The position numbers and the translations under genes are program-made. From positions 1 through 6,140 of the forward strand of contig JBQCCR010000018.1 of assembly GCA_051961995.1 (NCBI GenBank): 6,140 nucleotides of DNA. Direction: 5' to 3'. Source of the stretch: 66-474 sp051961995. GTDB lineage: Bacteria; Pseudomonadota; Gammaproteobacteria; Xanthomonadales; Rhodanobacteraceae. The notes under the pieces are model-generated. The model ran no database searches and was not told the DNA's origin. It saw nothing but the letters and a program-made list of their open reading frames with translations. The first letter of the stretch is position 1. Each line of letters opens with the position of its first letter. Below, in pieces: positions 5,891 through 6,140 of the stretch.

Positions 5891-6140
5891 CGTCGCCCAC
5901 CCAATTCATGACGACCTGCGCGACCTGCTTGGAATTTTCCTGCGCCAGCTTGCGTGCCAGTCCGATCTTCTGCTCGTAGGCCATGTTCTGGATTTGCGGC
6001 GAGGTGATGCGCACCGGATCGTCGCGCTCGTCATCGGCGATGCGCACGGATACGGTCGGCACCGGCCCGGCCAGCGCGGGCACCGGTTCGGGTCCGCGCA
6101 GCAGGCCTTTCAGCAGCGGGCGCAGCAAGCCGAAGGCGAT
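5880..6140 (-). CDS. fliF: FliF, MS-ring protein, C-terminal fragment
   Basis: Only the last 86 residues are in the window; the gene continues past the right edge. FliF forms the membrane-embedded MS ring on which the flagellum is built. The visible part starts IAFGLLRPLLKGLL, the end of the second transmembrane helix and its basic cytoplasmic border. A Pro-rich, variable linker follows. Then comes the conserved tail with NMAYEQKIGLARKLAQENSKQVAQVVMNW, which in this family binds the FliG N-terminal domain. It ends at a TGA (5882-5880) inside the fliG start region, consistent with coupling. A TTG at 6128 can be read as a start but lies inside this reading frame and is not a real start. Confidence 0.95.
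   Translation of the reverse strand: MAFGLLRPLLKGLLRGPEPVPALAGPVPTVSVRIADDERDDPVRITSPQIQNMAYEQKIGLARKLAQENSKQVAQVVMNWVGDDGS

Noticed and set aside
1..6140. CRISPR array, tRNA/rRNA, phage or IS gene, or a non-flagellar system
   Set aside because: No regularly spaced direct repeats, no structural RNA sequence and no transposase or phage-like product was seen; all confident genes are flagellar.

Overview
The window is a stretch of a flagellar basal-body/export operon, with every confident gene on the minus strand. In transcription order (right to left) they are fliF (3' end only), fliG, fliH, fliI, fliJ, fliK and fliL. High GC content, the fliFGHIJK-L order and a perfect sigma-54-type promoter in front of fliL suggest a gammaproteobacterium with a polar-flagellum type of control. 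Xanthomonadales (Xanthomonadaceae/Rhodanobacteraceae) is my best guess, but the sequence alone does not fix the genus.

Layout: 6140-5880 is the cytoplasmic tail of the MS-ring protein FliF. 5890-4883 is the rotor switch protein FliG, overlapping fliF by 11 nt. 4882-4762 is a 121-nt spacer made mostly of two inverted REP-like elements. It is also readable as a 40-codon ORF that overlaps the fliG stop (TAATG) and the fliH start (TGATG). 4761-4129 is fliH, the export ATPase regulator. 4132-2777 is fliI, the export ATPase, with a GTG start overlapping the fliH stop. 2773-2339 is fliJ, the export chaperone/stalk. 2268-1015 is fliK, the hook-length ruler. 1014-715 is a 300-nt non-coding region holding a GTAG-headed palindromic element just after fliK, a dyad, a FleQ-box-like site and a sigma-54 promoter. 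714-226 is fliL. 225-1 has no recognisable gene, although fliM would be expected here. It contains a 28-bp imperfect inverted repeat with a 49-bp spacer.

Together: FliF and FliG build the rotor. FliH, FliI and FliJ form the ATPase complex at the export gate. FliK is exported, measures the hook and switches substrate specificity. FliL is a membrane protein around the stator and basal body. The genes are known families in a known order. The more unusual features are in the gaps: the REP pair/small ORF inside the operon, the apparently separate promoter for fliL, and the inverted repeat where fliM should begin.
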